Source of the DNA: Cohnella lupini
GTDB taxonomy: Bacteria; Bacillota; Bacilli; Paenibacillales; Paenibacillaceae
Length of the DNA: 64,000 nt
Reading direction: 5' to 3'
NCBI RefSeq assembly: GCF_003386205.1
Contig: NZ_QRDY01000001.1
Coordinates: 310,001 to 374,000 of the forward strand
The notes beneath the pieces were generated by a model. That model did no database searches and was not told the DNA's origin. It worked only from the letters and a program-made list of their open reading frames with translations. Below, in pieces: positions 36,880 through 46,185 of this stretch. The stretch's first letter is position 1, and each line of letters begins with the position of its first letter. The position numbers were made by a program, and so were the translations under genes.

Positions 36880-38136
36880 ATGAATAGACATCATATTTGG
36901 TTTTTATTATTTCTATTGATGGCTATAGTAGCGCCAAAGATTTCATTAAGTTGGATTGTTGGGGGAAATAATAGTTTATCTTTAGGTATCATTGGTCTGC
37001 TTGGTTGGTTAATATTTACTAAAAGAGGTCAAATTAAAGTAGTTGAAAGTAATCAGAAATACTTATTAAAAATTATATTATGTATAGGGCTTTATTGTTT
37101 GACAATTTCAGTTTTCACATTAAATATTGTATCTATTTTGTATTCGATTCAATATTTTATGTATATATTCTTGAGCTTATTGGTATATAGAAGGTACTTA
37201 AATGAAATTGTAATTAGTCAAATTGGAATGAATACTTTAGTAAACATATTATTAGTGGTTGGGTTCATTTCGGCGTTAGGTGTATTCCTCTCACTTGCTG
37301 TTGGTCCGATTTATGCCTCACAAGTAGGAGCCTATACTATTCATTGGAATGGATTAAATTTAACAAGAGGAGTAGGCTTTTACTCCTCAGCAAATTTTGC
37401 TGGTACATTTCAAATGATATTCAGTTTAGTAGGAATCTTTCTACAAAAATACGCAACACTTCGATATAAAAAGTTGATTACTTTCCTCATTATTGTTTCC
37501 CTATTATTAACTTTTTCAAGAAGTGCTATTTTTTCATTTATTATTGCTTTTTGTTTTGTTTATGGAATTCGATTGTTTTCTGGACTTCTAAACAATAATT
37601 TGAAGCTCAAATTAAAAAGTGCATTAATACTTATCCTAGTTATAAATATCTTTGTAATCTTCGTAATCAGTTTGTATCTAAATAAAAATAGTGTTATTTT
37701 ACAAGGATTTTTTGGCGAACAATTTAGCAACGATTTACTTTCGAGAACTGAAAAATGGAATTCTGGATGGTCTATGTGGTTAGAAATGTCAAAAACACAA
37801 GAAGTTTTAGGTGTTGGATTTAGAAATAGTATGCAAATTAACCCTATAACTGGTGCATGGATGACTCCCCATAATTTCTATATTGCTTTTTTAATCGAGT
37901 TCGGATTGATTGGCCTAGCTCTATACTTAATCATCATTATTTCAATGTTTTTAAGAACATGTCTAAATATATACAATAAGTTTGAGCAAATGAATAAATT
38001 TATTTTAGGAACGTTTATAGCATTGATGATTCAAAATTACTCAGAATTATTCCTATATGATCCTGTGTTAGTTTCAATATTAATATTAGTAATTTACTTT
38101 TCAATTTATCAGAAACATCTAAAACTCGGTAATTGA
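36880..38136 (+). CDS. O-antigen ligase/polymerase-like Wzy protein
   Basis: A 418-residue membrane protein with about 10-12 helices and the Wzy_C/O-antigen-ligase region around LTFSRSAIFSFIIAF, then a periplasmic-side loop with VLGVGFRNSMQINPITGAWMTPHNFYIAFLIEFGLIGL (H-N near 327). This is the usual place of polymerase catalytic residues. It would polymerise repeat units flipped by the Wzx protein. Sequence identity in this family is low, so the call rests on topology, motif and operon context. Confidence 0.82.
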   Translation: MNRHHIWFLLFLLMAIVAPKISLSWIVGGNNSLSLGIIGLLGWLIFTKRGQIKVVESNQKYLLKIILCIGLYCLTISVFTLNIVSILYSIQYFMYIFLSLLVYRRYLNEIVISQIGMNTLVNILLVVGFISALGVFLSLAVGPIYASQVGAYTIHWNGLNLTRGVGFYSSANFAGTFQMIFSLVGIFLQKYATLRYKKLITFLIIVSLLLTFSRSAIFSFIIAFCFVYGIRLFSGLLNNNLKLKLKSALILILVINIFVIFVISLYLNKNSVILQGFFGEQFSNDLLSRTEKWNSGWSMWLEMSKTQEVLGVGFRNSMQINPITGAWMTPHNFYIAFLIEFGLIGLALYLIIIISMFLRTCLNIYNKFEQMNKFILGTFIALMIQNYSELFLYDPVLVSILILVIYFSIYQKHLKLGN

Positions 38137-38204
38137 CACAGCAATATTCAATATTTTTTATAGTTTTCATTCAACAACCAAATAAGAGACAGGATTGGTG
38201 AATA

Positions 38205-39518
38205 ATGAACATATCGATAGTAGGTGCTGGCTATGTGGGGCTTGTAACTGGAGTATCGTTAGCGGAAATTGGTCATAATGTGGTTTGTATAGATACAAAT
38301 AAGGAAAAAATTGAAATGTTGAAAATCTTTAAGTCTCCGATTTATGAACCAGAACTAGAGGAACTGATAAGTAAGAATGTAAAAGAGGGAAGGCTTTCAT
38401 TTACCCATAGTTATGAGGAAGGCTTTAATAATTCAAATGTCATTTTTATCGCAGTTGGTACTCCATCTAAAGAAAATGGAAAAGCTGATTTGTCTGCAAT
38501 AGAAAATGTTGCATCACATATTTCAAATTTTATTAAAAGTAATGTGATCGTAGTTATAAAAAGTACTGTACCTGTAGGAACAAATGAATACATAAAAGAA
38601 TTATTGGATAAAACAAATAATTCTAGATTCACTATTGATATTGTTTCTAATCCAGAATTTTTACGTGAAGGATCCGCGATAAACGATATATTTAACGGCG
38701 ATAGAATTATTATTGGTGCTGAAAATAATAAAGCATCAAGGGTGGTGGAAGAGCTATATAAACCATTTAATATCCCGATCTTTACAACATCTATTAGAAG
38801 TGCAGAGATGATAAAATATGCTTCTAATGCATTTTTAGCAACAAAAATTAGTTTTATTAATGAAATATCAAATCTATGTGAAAAATTAGGAGCAAACATT
38901 GATGATGTTGCAATAGGAATGGGGAAAGATAAACGAATAGGAAATTCATTTCTTAATGCTGGGATTGGTTATGGGGGTTCTTGCTTTCCCAAAGATACTA
39001 GCGCATTAGTTCAGATAGCTGGAAATGTGGATCATAATTTTATGTTATTAAAATCAGTTATTGAAGTAAATAAAAAACAACAAATGAGCTTAATCGAAAA
39101 AGCAAAGAAAAGATTTACTTCATTAAAGGATTTGAAAATTGCATTACTGGGGCTTTCTTTTAAACCAAATACTGATGATATAAGAGATGCAGCATCGATT
39201 GTCATATCTGAAGAACTCTTAAATCTTGGAGCAACAGTAACAGCATATGATCCAGTTGCGACTAAACAAGCAAAAAAGATTTTAAATAAAAATATTTATT
39301 TTACAGATTCCATCGAAGATGCAATAAAAAAAGCAAATTGTGTTTTTATATTAACTGAGTGGGAGGAAATAAAAAAATTTGATTTGAGTAAATTAACAGA
39401 ATTAATGATAGAACCAATTGTTTTTGACGGTAGAAATTGTTTTACGATTAATCAAGTTTCTGCTCATATTATTGAATATCATTCAATGGGTAAAGAATCA
39501 GTAATAAATCTTAATTGA
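38205..39518 (+). CDS. UDP-glucose 6-dehydrogenase
   Basis: A 437-residue enzyme oxidising UDP-glucose to UDP-glucuronate with two NAD. The N-terminal Rossmann motif is IVGAGYVGLVTG, NPEFLREGSAI and the catalytic C260 in GYGGSCFPKDTSAL follow, and the C-terminal NAD/UDP domain has LGLSFKPNTDDIRDAAS. It supplies an acidic sugar for the polysaccharide (TuaD/Ugd family). It is the last gene of the AT-rich block. Confidence 0.94.
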   Translation: MNISIVGAGYVGLVTGVSLAEIGHNVVCIDTNKEKIEMLKIFKSPIYEPELEELISKNVKEGRLSFTHSYEEGFNNSNVIFIAVGTPSKENGKADLSAIENVASHISNFIKSNVIVVIKSTVPVGTNEYIKELLDKTNNSRFTIDIVSNPEFLREGSAINDIFNGDRIIIGAENNKASRVVEELYKPFNIPIFTTSIRSAEMIKYASNAFLATKISFINEISNLCEKLGANIDDVAIGMGKDKRIGNSFLNAGIGYGGSCFPKDTSALVQIAGNVDHNFMLLKSVIEVNKKQQMSLIEKAKKRFTSLKDLKIALLGLSFKPNTDDIRDAASIVISEELLNLGATVTAYDPVATKQAKKILNKNIYFTDSIEDAIKKANCVFILTEWEEIKKFDLSKLTELMIEPIVFDGRNCFTINQVSAHIIEYHSMGKESVINLN

Positions 39519-39577
39519 AAAAGAAGTGGTCTTGCATTGTTTACTAAATAAAATTTAGAAGGAATGTTGAGTTATTA

Positions 39578-40240
39578 ATGGAGAATAAACGAAAATTCTC
39601 GTGGAAACGATTGCTAATTTGGTCATTAGCTTTGATAGTTGTACTAGGAATTTCTGGTATTATCGCCGCGAATTATGCTGTAAACAAAGTAATAGATTCT
39701 ATGGCTAATAATCTAGTTTTAGAAGAGATTACAGAACCGATTGAGACCGAACAAAGTGTCATACCCACTGGTACTAATGAATCTAGCAGTCCGGTTGTTT
39801 CAGAAGAAGTTCCAATGTCGACTTCGTCAGTTCAACCTGACAATAACGAGCCTATTCAATCAGCAGAAAACACTCCGGAGCAGCAACCCTCTACACCTGG
39901 AAAGGCTGAAATCAATGACACAGACAAAGCAGGCGTTTACAATCCTGAAGTGTCTGTGAAAAAGGCTAATGACATCAAGGATAAAGTAACAGTATCCGAG
40001 AAAGTAGACGTCACATCTATCCTTATGGGCAATTTGTCCCTCTCAGATATTAAGTTGATTCAAGAACTTGCAGGTGGTGGAATGACCAGGGACGAAAAGC
40101 GAGAAGCCCGCAAGGTCCTATTGGACAAGCTATCACCGGAAGAATACAATACTCTCTCTAAAATTGCGAAGAAGTATGGAGTAAGTCAGGGGAAAACATA
40201 TGATCAAGCCGAAGAAGAAGAGTCGAAAGCTTCTCAATAA
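39578..40240 (+). CDS. Membrane-anchored protein with disordered stalk, unknown function
   Basis: A 220-residue protein I do not recognise. It has a basic N-terminus (KRKFSWKR), one transmembrane helix (about 12-34), a Ser/Pro/Thr/Glu-rich extracellular linker (about 50-130) and a compact helical C-terminus (about 140-205: VDVTSILMGNLSLSDIKLI, KLSPEEYNTLSKIAKKYG). Codon use returns towards the GC-richer norm within this gene. It overlaps the next gene by 41 bp, so translation is probably coupled. The context suggests an envelope role. Confidence 0.7.
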   Translation: MENKRKFSWKRLLIWSLALIVVLGISGIIAANYAVNKVIDSMANNLVLEEITEPIETEQSVIPTGTNESSSPVVSEEVPMSTSSVQPDNNEPIQSAENTPEQQPSTPGKAEINDTDKAGVYNPEVSVKKANDIKDKVTVSEKVDVTSILMGNLSLSDIKLIQELAGGGMTRDEKREARKVLLDKLSPEEYNTLSKIAKKYGVSQGKTYDQAEEEESKASQ

Positions 40241-40928
40241 CCAGATAGTAGCTTTGTGTGCCATTATCGTCATGGTCATGACGGCGACAGCCTGTTTTTC
40301 CGACAAAACATCGGAGAGCATCCAATCGCCAACTCCCTCAGCAAGCTCAACAGCGACGGATCCCATCATGGATTCTCAAGAGCCAAGTGAAACGAGTGAA
40401 ATTGGAATTGTCACAGAGAACACAGACAGCCCAGAAGAATCAACGAACACAACACCGAGTGCCACTCCAACACCCACGCCTCCAATTGAAACCAATGAAG
40501 TAACGCAACCCCAGACTTCTCCAAGCAACAGTAACACCGCAGAGCCTCAAGAAACGACAGTTGTTTTATCGGAAGATGAAATAGCTCTTAAGCTTAAGAT
40601 CGATACTAAGTTCGAAAATGAAATTAGCAGCTTACGTAATGAATGCAAGGCGAAGAGTGACGGCCTTATTCAAGATATGGTCGAAGAGCTGACTAGCAAT
40701 GAAGAGGCAACTCTGGTGACATTGCAAGCGAAGTTTCTTGGCAAGCTTATAACGGCAGAGTCGGGGTGCGATAGTAGCTTCAAGGCTCTTGTTACGGATG
40801 CGACGGATGAATATGAAGAGGCGGGAATCCCGGTATCGGAATTGCCAGCGTGGGAGAGTCAGTATAGCAAGCAAAAGTCTGCGGTTAGGGCATCGGCAAT
40901 ATCCAAGTTGGCCGCCGCTCTTAAATAA
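40200..40928 (+). CDS. Secreted Ser/Thr-rich protein with helical C-terminus, possible lipoprotein
   Basis: A 242-residue protein of unknown function. A basic start and hydrophobic segment (about 16-30) end in TATAC, a weak lipobox that could allow lipidation at the Cys; otherwise it stays as a signal anchor. Residues 35-125 are low-complexity Ser/Thr/Pro/Glu. The C-terminal 110 residues are helical, with LKLKIDTKFENEISSLRNEC and EWESQYSK-like segments, and resemble in layout the C-terminus of the next protein. It overlaps the previous gene and lies 30 bp from the next. Confidence 0.68.
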   Translation: MIKPKKKSRKLLNNQIVALCAIIVMVMTATACFSDKTSESIQSPTPSASSTATDPIMDSQEPSETSEIGIVTENTDSPEESTNTTPSATPTPTPPIETNEVTQPQTSPSNSNTAEPQETTVVLSEDEIALKLKIDTKFENEISSLRNECKAKSDGLIQDMVEELTSNEEATLVTLQAKFLGKLITAESGCDSSFKALVTDATDEYEEAGIPVSELPAWESQYSKQKSAVRASAISKLAAALK

Positions 40929-40958
40929 TTTACTTACGATGAAGGAGACAACGATCAA

Positions 40959-41903
40959 ATGAAAGCGTTACATAGGAATAAAACAATGTTAGCCCTATTC
41001 ACACTTGCGTTCGCGTTACTATTCCAAGCAAGTGTAGTTTCTGCTGCTTCTACCGATAACTTGAAAGTATCATCGCAAGAGGTGCAACTGGTCTTCGACG
41101 GTAAAATCTTGATTATTCCCGAAGGACAATATGTATTCAATATCAAGGGGACGAATTATGTTCCTCTTAGATTTTTCTCCTATGCCTTACTCAAGAAAGT
41201 GAGTTGGGACGGGAAGACGAGCACAGTAAGCGTCACGGAGCCTACTAAGCAACAAGCTATGGTACTCAAAGAATATCTAGTTAATGCATTAGGACAAGAG
41301 GGTCAATTCTCCTCGAAGAGTGGGACTAAGAACATAGTATCTCCGGTGGAAGCTACTTTCAGCTTCGATGGCAAAGTAAAGTCGCTTCCTGTGGGTCAAT
41401 CGGCCTACTCGTTGGGCGGTTCGATTTACGTTCCTGTTCGATTCATGTCGGAATCCGTGAACATGGATATTAAATGGGCAGCAGGAGGTAAGATTCTAGC
41501 GGAATCAGCGGCCTACAAGCTTGAACAAGCGGGAGAAAACGAGACGGTTGATCCGGCTGAAGGAACGCCAGAGCCAACAGGTCCGACGGCTAAACCAACC
41601 TACGAATCTATTACTGCGAGCGCGAAAGCATCGCTGGATTCCTTAGAGCAGAGCTATAAGAGTCAGCTTATGCCGCTAGGCTTGCAGTTAATTGATGAGA
41701 CTGACCCTGATACGATCAATCAGTTAACTATTCAGATTAATGGAATCATTAGCCAATGTACGGAGCAGTTCAATACAATTATCTCTCAAACGGAGAATTT
41801 GCTAACGGCTAATGGTTATAACACATCGGTTATATCTGAATATCGTCAGAAGTTCCAGGATGAGATGGATGGCGGTAGAGAATTACTGGATCAATTGACG
41901 TAG
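40959..41903 (+). CDS. Secreted protein with copper-amine-oxidase N-like (stalk) domains
   Basis: A 314-residue exported protein. The signal peptide ends near VVSAA (about residue 29). Two beta-rich stalk modules follow: about 38-82 (QLVFDGKILIIPEGQYVFNIKG, NYVPLRFFSYALLKKVSWDG) and about 130-180 (YVPVRFMSESVNMDIKW). A short Pro/Thr linker leads to a helical C-terminal domain of about 100 residues. Such stalk domains are abundant in Paenibacillaceae surface proteins, with no known enzyme activity. It closes the envelope locus. Confidence 0.8.
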   Translation: MKALHRNKTMLALFTLAFALLFQASVVSAASTDNLKVSSQEVQLVFDGKILIIPEGQYVFNIKGTNYVPLRFFSYALLKKVSWDGKTSTVSVTEPTKQQAMVLKEYLVNALGQEGQFSSKSGTKNIVSPVEATFSFDGKVKSLPVGQSAYSLGGSIYVPVRFMSESVNMDIKWAAGGKILAESAAYKLEQAGENETVDPAEGTPEPTGPTAKPTYESITASAKASLDSLEQSYKSQLMPLGLQLIDETDPDTINQLTIQINGIISQCTEQFNTIISQTENLLTANGYNTSVISEYRQKFQDEMDGGRELLDQLT

Positions 41904-42003
41904 TTGTAAAATAGTAGAGCATTTGAACTGATTATTTGATGAAAAATGTTCCTGCCTATGCTAGTATTGGTACATTAGAACCATTTAAGCGAGGTTGGTG
42001 CGC

Positions 42004-42408
42004 ATGTCGATAGAACTACGAGTCGCACATTGTCCCGGTTGCGGGAACGTTTTTCAGAAAAATTCTCGGAATCTTTGCGCGAGTTGCGCATCGGTCGCGG
42101 ATGATCAATTAAATACGATCGAACGCTTCTTATTACGCAATCGATTCGCTAATACGGATGAGACGGCCGCTGCGACTATGCTCCCTCCCGAGAAGATTCG
42201 TTCGTGGATCAGACAGGGCAAGATCAAGTTGTTTGATTACCCGAATTTATCGGATGAATGCGACCTATGTCGCGCCGCTATTCGCAGAGGACACATTTGC
42301 GGTGCCTGCACGATTAGGATCAACGACGATCTTACCCGCACTCTCGAACGGGAGAGAGTCATGAAGGAACGCCTACGCGTCGCTAATAGCTATATTTCCA
42401 AAAATTAA
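42004..42408 (+). CDS. yvyF: YvyF-like flagellar-region protein
   Basis: A 134-residue member of the family usually found in flgM/flgK flagellar operons (YvyF, TIGR03826-type). An N-terminal zinc-binding CPGCGNVF...CASCA pair precedes a helical region with a helix-turn-helix-like segment (ATMLPPEKIRSWIRQGKIKLFDYPN), then CDLC and CGAC as a second possible metal site. The function is unclear, possibly regulatory. ATG 42004 has GAGGT 8 bp upstream. No flagellar gene adjoins it here; a terminator follows. Confidence 0.8.
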   Translation: MSIELRVAHCPGCGNVFQKNSRNLCASCASVADDQLNTIERFLLRNRFANTDETAAATMLPPEKIRSWIRQGKIKLFDYPNLSDECDLCRAAIRRGHICGACTIRINDDLTRTLERERVMKERLRVANSYISKN

Positions 42409-42435
42409 TAGAAATAGATTATGACGAACACAGAT

Positions 42436-42479
42436 GCCGTCCATGGGATGCCCCAAGCTCCCAGTGAGACGGCTTTTTT
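42436..42479 (+). terminator. Intrinsic terminator after yvyF-like gene
   Basis: GCCGTC (42436-42441) pairs with GACGGC (42468-42473), with an inner TGGGA/TCCCA stem and six T residues. Confidence 0.85.
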
Positions 42480-42611
42480 CTATGCTTGTAACTGCACCTC
42501 CTCCGTCTGAAGACTGAGGAAATAAGCGTACCGTAGACCGTTCAGCTATCCGGAAGGCTGAGTTACAATAGGGTTAGTTATGTAGAACTGGTAAATGAAG
42601 GAGAGGAATTC

Positions 42612-43541
42612 ATGTCCATCTTAGAAGTAAAAGGGTTGCGCAAATCGTTCGGGACGGTGAAGGCGGTCGAAGAAATCAGCTTCTCCGTGGAAGCCGGGGA
42701 AGTGTTTACGATTATCGGACCCAACGGGGCGGGGAAAACGACGACGCTGGAGATGATCGAGGGTCTCCAAACTCCGGACTCCGGAACGGTGACGATCGAC
42801 GGGCTGACGTGGGCCAAGAATTCGGATCAAATCAAATACCGAATCGGCGTGCAGCCTCAATCCAGCGCGATGTTCGAGCTGTTGACCGTAGAAGAGAACC
42901 TGGATCTGTTCGCCTCGTTCTATCCGCGATCGAAGCAAGCCTCGGAAGTGCTGGAGATGATCAATCTGACCAATCACCGCGGCAAAAGAGTAAAATCTCT
43001 ATCCGGAGGGCAACGGCAGAGGTTGGCCATCGGGCTCGCGATGATTAGCGATCCTCAGATCATTTTCCTAGACGAGCCGACTACTGGCTTAGATCCGCAA
43101 GCGCGGCGGAATATTTGGGATATTGTACTTAAGCTGAAGGAGCTCGGAAAAACAACGATACTAACGACGCACTATATGGAAGAAGCCGAGAAGCTTAGCG
43201 ACCGGGTTTGCATTGTGGATCAAGGTCGCATTGTCTCGCTGGATACGCCAGCGGCGCTAATAGATCGCTTGACGAAGGAACGGGAGGTTCGTCTTCATTT
43301 TCAAGACGGGGAAAATGCAGCCATCGACACGGAAGAGGTTGCGAAGGAGATGTCGACAGTCGTGCGTACGGCAAGAGAGGGCCAGGCGTTAAAACTATGG
43401 TCGATACAGCCGGAGGAAACGCTGTACGGCGTATTCGGGTTCACGAAGGAACGCGGATATCGAGTGGAGCAGGTTTCCATCCGCGAGATGAGCTTAGAGG
43501 ATGTTTTCATCGCCTTTACGGGGAAAGAGTGGAGGGATTAG
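42612..43541 (+). CDS. ABC-2 type exporter, ATP-binding subunit
   Basis: A 309-residue ATPase of the DrrA/CcmA-like group. Walker A is GPNGAGKTTT, the Q-loop is near GVQPQSS, the signature is LSGGQRQRLAIG and Walker B is IIFLDEPTTGLDP; the switch His is in TTHYMEEAE. A C-terminal extension of about 80 residues is typical of drug or lipid exporters. It ends 1 bp before the permease gene. A weak promoter (TTCAGC, 17 bp, TACAAT) lies at 42541-42569. The substrate is unknown. Confidence 0.92.
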   Translation: MSILEVKGLRKSFGTVKAVEEISFSVEAGEVFTIIGPNGAGKTTTLEMIEGLQTPDSGTVTIDGLTWAKNSDQIKYRIGVQPQSSAMFELLTVEENLDLFASFYPRSKQASEVLEMINLTNHRGKRVKSLSGGQRQRLAIGLAMISDPQIIFLDEPTTGLDPQARRNIWDIVLKLKELGKTTILTTHYMEEAEKLSDRVCIVDQGRIVSLDTPAALIDRLTKEREVRLHFQDGENAAIDTEEVAKEMSTVVRTAREGQALKLWSIQPEETLYGVFGFTKERGYRVEQVSIREMSLEDVFIAFTGKEWRD

Positions 43542-43542
43542 A

Positions 43543-44664
43543 GTGAGCAACGGAAAGCAGCTAAGGAAGCTGTTCGGCGCGCAGATGAAGATGATGTTTC
43601 GCGAGAAGCAGGTCTGGTTCTGGAGTCTATTTTTCCCTATTATTCTTATGGTCCTCTTTATGGTTATTTTCGGAGGGGGCGGTAGCGGCGGCGAGTTCAA
43701 AGCCAGCATCGCAGTTGTGAAGTCGAATGCCAACGCAACCTCGGATATGCTGGAAAACCAATTAAGGCAAGTGACCGTATTCGAATGGAAGTCGGAGCAA
43801 CCGGTCGATAAGGAGAAGGCGGATACTTGGATTAAAGACGAGGATGTAGATGCCGTCATCATTCTTCCCGCCAGCGAGGACATTAAGCTACTGGAGCTCG
43901 TCGTGAACAAGGAAAACGAGCAAAGCACGACGACTCAAGCGATCAGGGGGATTCTGGATCAATTCGTGCAACAAACGAATTATGCCGTAGCCGGCGTGGA
44001 GCCTACCTTCAAGGTCGAAATGCAATCGGTGTCTAATGGAAGCGAAGATTTAAGCTACGTTGATTTTCTGCTTACGGGTATGATCGCGTTATCCGTGGCC
44101 CAGGGCGGTTTGTTCGGAATGGTGGATATGGTCGAGATGCGGAGGAAGGGTCTGCTCAAGCGGTTGAAAATGACACCGGTCAAAATGGGGCTGTTCGGCA
44201 TCGGCGGAATGATGGTTCGTTTTGTTCTCGGCGTTATACAAATTGTGTTTCTGACCGTCATCGGGGTGTTCGGGTTCGGCGCGAATTTGCACTTGGATGT
44301 CTCGACGCTGGTCGTCGCTTTCTTCATAGGCACTCTTGCATTTAACGCGCTGGGCTACTTATTCTCGTCGTTTAGCAAGTCGATCGAAGCCTATATGGGA
44401 ATGGCCAACATCGCTAGCTTCTTGATGATGTTCCTTAGCGGCATCTTCTTCCCGACGGAAGGGTTTCCGGACTGGCTGCAGCCCGTCTCGCACGTATTGC
44501 CTCTCACCTACTTCGTGAACGGGATGCGTGACGGAATGGTATACGGCAGCGGAATCGCGACCGGTGAGTTCTGGGAGGGTATCGCCATCTTAGGCGCTTG
44601 GGGAATCGTCGCTTTCGGTATCGGTTTGCTTATCTATCGAAAAGGAAAAGCAGAAGTCAGGTAA
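43543..44664 (+). CDS. ABC-2 type exporter, permease subunit
   Basis: A 373-residue permease. One N-terminal helix (about 24-44) is followed by an extracytoplasmic domain of about 120 residues, then five helices in the C-terminal half ending in GILVAFGIGLLIYRKGKAEVR-like sequence. This is the YhgE/DrrB-like ABC-2 topology. GTG 43543 lies 6 bp after GGAGGG, which overlaps the end of the ATPase gene. The pair is complete as a two-component exporter; a terminator follows. Confidence 0.9.
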   Translation: MSNGKQLRKLFGAQMKMMFREKQVWFWSLFFPIILMVLFMVIFGGGGSGGEFKASIAVVKSNANATSDMLENQLRQVTVFEWKSEQPVDKEKADTWIKDEDVDAVIILPASEDIKLLELVVNKENEQSTTTQAIRGILDQFVQQTNYAVAGVEPTFKVEMQSVSNGSEDLSYVDFLLTGMIALSVAQGGLFGMVDMVEMRRKGLLKRLKMTPVKMGLFGIGGMMVRFVLGVIQIVFLTVIGVFGFGANLHLDVSTLVVAFFIGTLAFNALGYLFSSFSKSIEAYMGMANIASFLMMFLSGIFFPTEGFPDWLQPVSHVLPLTYFVNGMRDGMVYGSGIATGEFWEGIAILGAWGIVAFGIGLLIYRKGKAEVR

Positions 44665-44690
44665 CCATTCGCACATTATATTTGAAAATG

Positions 44691-44732
44691 AAGCTGCCCA
44701 ATCGCCCTTTACAGGTGGTTGGACAGCTTTTC
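44691..44732 (+). terminator. Intrinsic terminator after the ABC-2 exporter
   Basis: AAGCTGCCCAA (44691-44701) pairs with TTGGACAGCTT (one mismatch) at 44719-44729, followed by TTTTC. Confidence 0.75.
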
Positions 44733-44750
44733 GTTGCCGTGACTACATTT

Positions 44751-44780
44751 CTGATCGAAAGGGATAGTGGCCGTAGGATA
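44751..44780 (+). repeat. Isolated copy of the 48-bp repeat family
   Basis: CTGATCGAAAGGGATAGTGG followed by CCGTAGGA matches the core of the array units at 3239 and 3335 with few changes. It lies between a terminator and the convergent nagZ-like gene, more than 41 kb from the array. Confidence 0.65.
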
Positions 44781-44848
44781 TGGAAAATGGGTTACAAACA
44801 AACGACGACTCTGGACCTGACGAGCGAAGCCGCCGTAGCGATCTATAT

Positions 44849-46165
44849 TTATAGCTTAGCCAGCCATTGACGAATCGCATCGTTCGGAAGATCTTTTTCC
44901 GTCGGCACGGGAACCGGCGAATCCGATAGCTTGTACTTCAGTTTCAGGCTTAGAATTCGCCTTACACTCTCGTCGATACGGGTTTCCGTAATCCTTCCGT
45001 TCTTAACGGAGTCGAGCAGCTTATCGTATACTTTTTTCTCCACGTCGTAACCGTGCGCGACTAGGATGATGTCGGTTCCGGCTTCGACGGACAGAACCGC
45101 CGCATCTTCGATTCCGTAATGCTCGGCGATGGCGCCCATCGTCATATCGTCAGTGATCACTACTCCGTCGTAACCTAACGTATCCCGCAGCTGTTCTCCG
45201 ATAATGACCTTGGAGAAGGAAGCCGGCGCGTCCGGATCGATCTTCGGGAACAAAATATGCGCGACCATGACGGCATCCGCCTTCTCGTCGATCGCGGCTT
45301 GGAAAGGCACCCATTCCATTTTCTTGAGTTGCTCGGTCGTCTTATTGACGACGGGCAGATCCAGATGCGAGTCGACCGAAGTATCGCCGTGTCCGGGAAA
45401 ATGCTTAACGACGGCAACGGTGCCGCCATCCCGCAATCCGTTCATGACCGCGATTCCCATCTTCGTGACGGTGTTGGCATCTTTACCGAATGAACGGGTT
45501 CCGATAACCGGATTGTTCGGATTGCTGTTAACGTCAAGCACGGGAGCGAAATCGACGTTGAAGCCCATCAGATTCATTTCGCGCGAAAGTAAGCTGCCCA
45601 TTTCCTCGGCGAGTTCGGCGTTACCCGTTAGCCCAACCTTGGCCGCATCCGGCATGGCAACGAAATCTTTTGGAAGACGGCTAACTTTGCCTCCTTCTTG
45701 ATCGACGCTCATGAATAAGGGAGCGGGGTTTCCGTGATTGGCTTGCTTCAAGTCGTTAACCAGGCCGACCGATCCCGACAAATCGGAAAAATTGTTCTTG
45801 TACAAAATAATGCCGCCGACGTGTTGTTCGGCAATCATCTTCTTCATCGAAGAATCTATCGACGTGCCGTCGATGCCGGCGAGAATCATTTGGCCGATCT
45901 TTTGCTCTAACGTCATTTCGTCGATAACGGCGCTTATTTCATCTTCTTCCGCGGGAGAAGGGGAAACCGGGGGCGAAGAAGGAGAAGCAACGGAGTCCGT
46001 CGGCTCGCCGGAAGAGGAGGGTGACGAGGATTCCGAAACCGTCGGCGTTGGCGCGGGCGTAGACGAGGAGTCGGAATCTTTACCGCCATTTCCGCAACCT
46101 AAGGCGAGCAACAGAATCAAGCTCATGCCCACAACCGCTAAGTATCGTATAACGCAATTTTTCAT
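44849..46165 (-). CDS. nagZ: Glycoside hydrolase family 3 beta-N-acetylhexosaminidase lipoprotein
   Basis: A 438-residue GH3 enzyme that releases terminal N-acetylglucosamine from muropeptides or other glycans. The lipoprotein signal peptide ends in LALGC (Cys near 28), followed by an acidic Ser/Pro linker of about 60 residues that sets the domain off the membrane. The catalytic motifs are KHFPGHGDTSVDSH (His-Asp dyad) and the nucleophile Asp in VVITDDM; SVDQEGGKV binds substrate. ATG 46165 has AGGGAGG upstream; the longer frame to 46189 is rejected. It probably acts in cell-wall recycling at the outer membrane face. Confidence 0.9.
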   Translation of the reverse strand: MKNCVIRYLAVVGMSLILLLALGCGNGGKDSDSSSTPAPTPTVSESSSPSSSGEPTDSVASPSSPPVSPSPAEEDEISAVIDEMTLEQKIGQMILAGIDGTSIDSSMKKMIAEQHVGGIILYKNNFSDLSGSVGLVNDLKQANHGNPAPLFMSVDQEGGKVSRLPKDFVAMPDAAKVGLTGNAELAEEMGSLLSREMNLMGFNVDFAPVLDVNSNPNNPVIGTRSFGKDANTVTKMGIAVMNGLRDGGTVAVVKHFPGHGDTSVDSHLDLPVVNKTTEQLKKMEWVPFQAAIDEKADAVMVAHILFPKIDPDAPASFSKVIIGEQLRDTLGYDGVVITDDMTMGAIAEHYGIEDAAVLSVEAGTDIILVAHGYDVEKKVYDKLLDSVKNGRITETRIDESVRRILSLKLKYKLSDSPVPVPTEKDLPNDAIRQWLAKL

Positions 46166-46185
46166 CGTAGTTATCCTCCCTGTAA

